DNA of 44,793 nucleotides from Candidatus Zhuqueibacterota bacterium (lineage in GTDB: Bacteria; Zhuqueibacterota; Zhuqueibacteria; Residuimicrobiales; Residuimicrobiaceae). The stretch is taken from contig CAUJEL010000136.1 of the NCBI GenBank assembly GCA_963169875.1, positions 1 through 44,793 on the forward strand, written 5' to 3'. The translations under genes were made by a program, and so were the position numbers. This document shows, in pieces, positions 44,716-44,793 of the stretch; the first letter of the stretch is position 1; the number at the start of each line of letters is the position of its first letter. The notes under the pieces are model-generated. The model worked only from the letters and a program-made list of their open reading frames with translations. It was not told where the DNA came from and did not search any database.

Positions 44716-44793
44716 GATAGGCATCCTTTTTTGTGGTTGCCCGAATCTTCATACGGGCGACTTTTATCTCACTGCCAAAATTTCAGAACCGGT

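Overview
This window appears to be chromosomal DNA from a Gram-negative, diderm bacterium, probably of the Fibrobacteres-Chlorobi-Bacteroidetes (FCB) side of the tree, such as a KSB1-, Calditrichota- or Zixibacteria-like lineage. That placement is inference. It rests on a complete Kdo/LPS-transport gene run, a secreted protein ending in a YPNPF-type C-terminal sorting domain, a long OstA-like LptA, a lipoprotein LptC, and ferredoxin-dependent 2-oxoacid oxidoreductase genes. Nearly all genes lie on the minus strand; only two genes, at 34771-36647, are on plus. No rRNA, tRNA, CRISPR array or insertion sequence was recognised.

Layout from left to right: (1) 1-7940, a cell-envelope glycan block: two tandem GT2 enzymes (the first cut by the window edge), two GT9 heptosyltransferase-like proteins, a GT4 enzyme, a second GT4-like enzyme and a FemAB-like GNAT. 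Inserted in it are a NUDIX hydrolase and a 100-residue protein that is 63% Asp+Glu. (2) 7963-10787, hslV-hslU-argF. (3) 11050-20536, a transcription unit starting at a good sigma-70 promoter before gatC and running gatC-kdsB-pyrG-kdsA-kdsD-lpxL-lptC-lptA-lptB-rpoN. It makes CMP-Kdo, acylates lipid A and builds the LPS export machine, ending with sigma-54. (4) 20727-21461, rplU-rpmA with its own near-perfect promoter and a strong terminator. (5) 21542-28526, ferredoxin-korA-korBC(fusion)-radical SAM/DUF2344 fusion-rng. (6) 28731-29985, an MBL hydrolase and a VapBC-like toxin-antitoxin pair. (7) 30059-32812, two exported surface proteins. (8) 33133-34308, an M24 aminopeptidase with promoter and terminator.

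The most interesting part is 34309-40074. A perfect sigma-54 promoter (TGGCAC-N5-TTGC), with a palindrome about 90 bases upstream of the predicted start and an IHF-like site between, drives a small secreted protein with three calcium-binding thrombospondin-3-type repeats. A hairpin terminator follows, then a predicted outer-membrane beta-barrel protein. Convergent to these lie an NtrC-type sigma-54 activator and its membrane histidine kinase. Together they look like a self-contained sigma-54 two-component module controlling a surface calcium-binding protein.

The right end (40075-44793) carries three tandem 78-base hairpin repeats, a DUF4177 protein, an SPFH/prohibitin-like protein, a PrsW-type intramembrane protease, an MgtC/SapB protein and an M48 peptidase fused to a TerB-like domain, separated by several kinds of palindromic or repetitive intergenic DNA.
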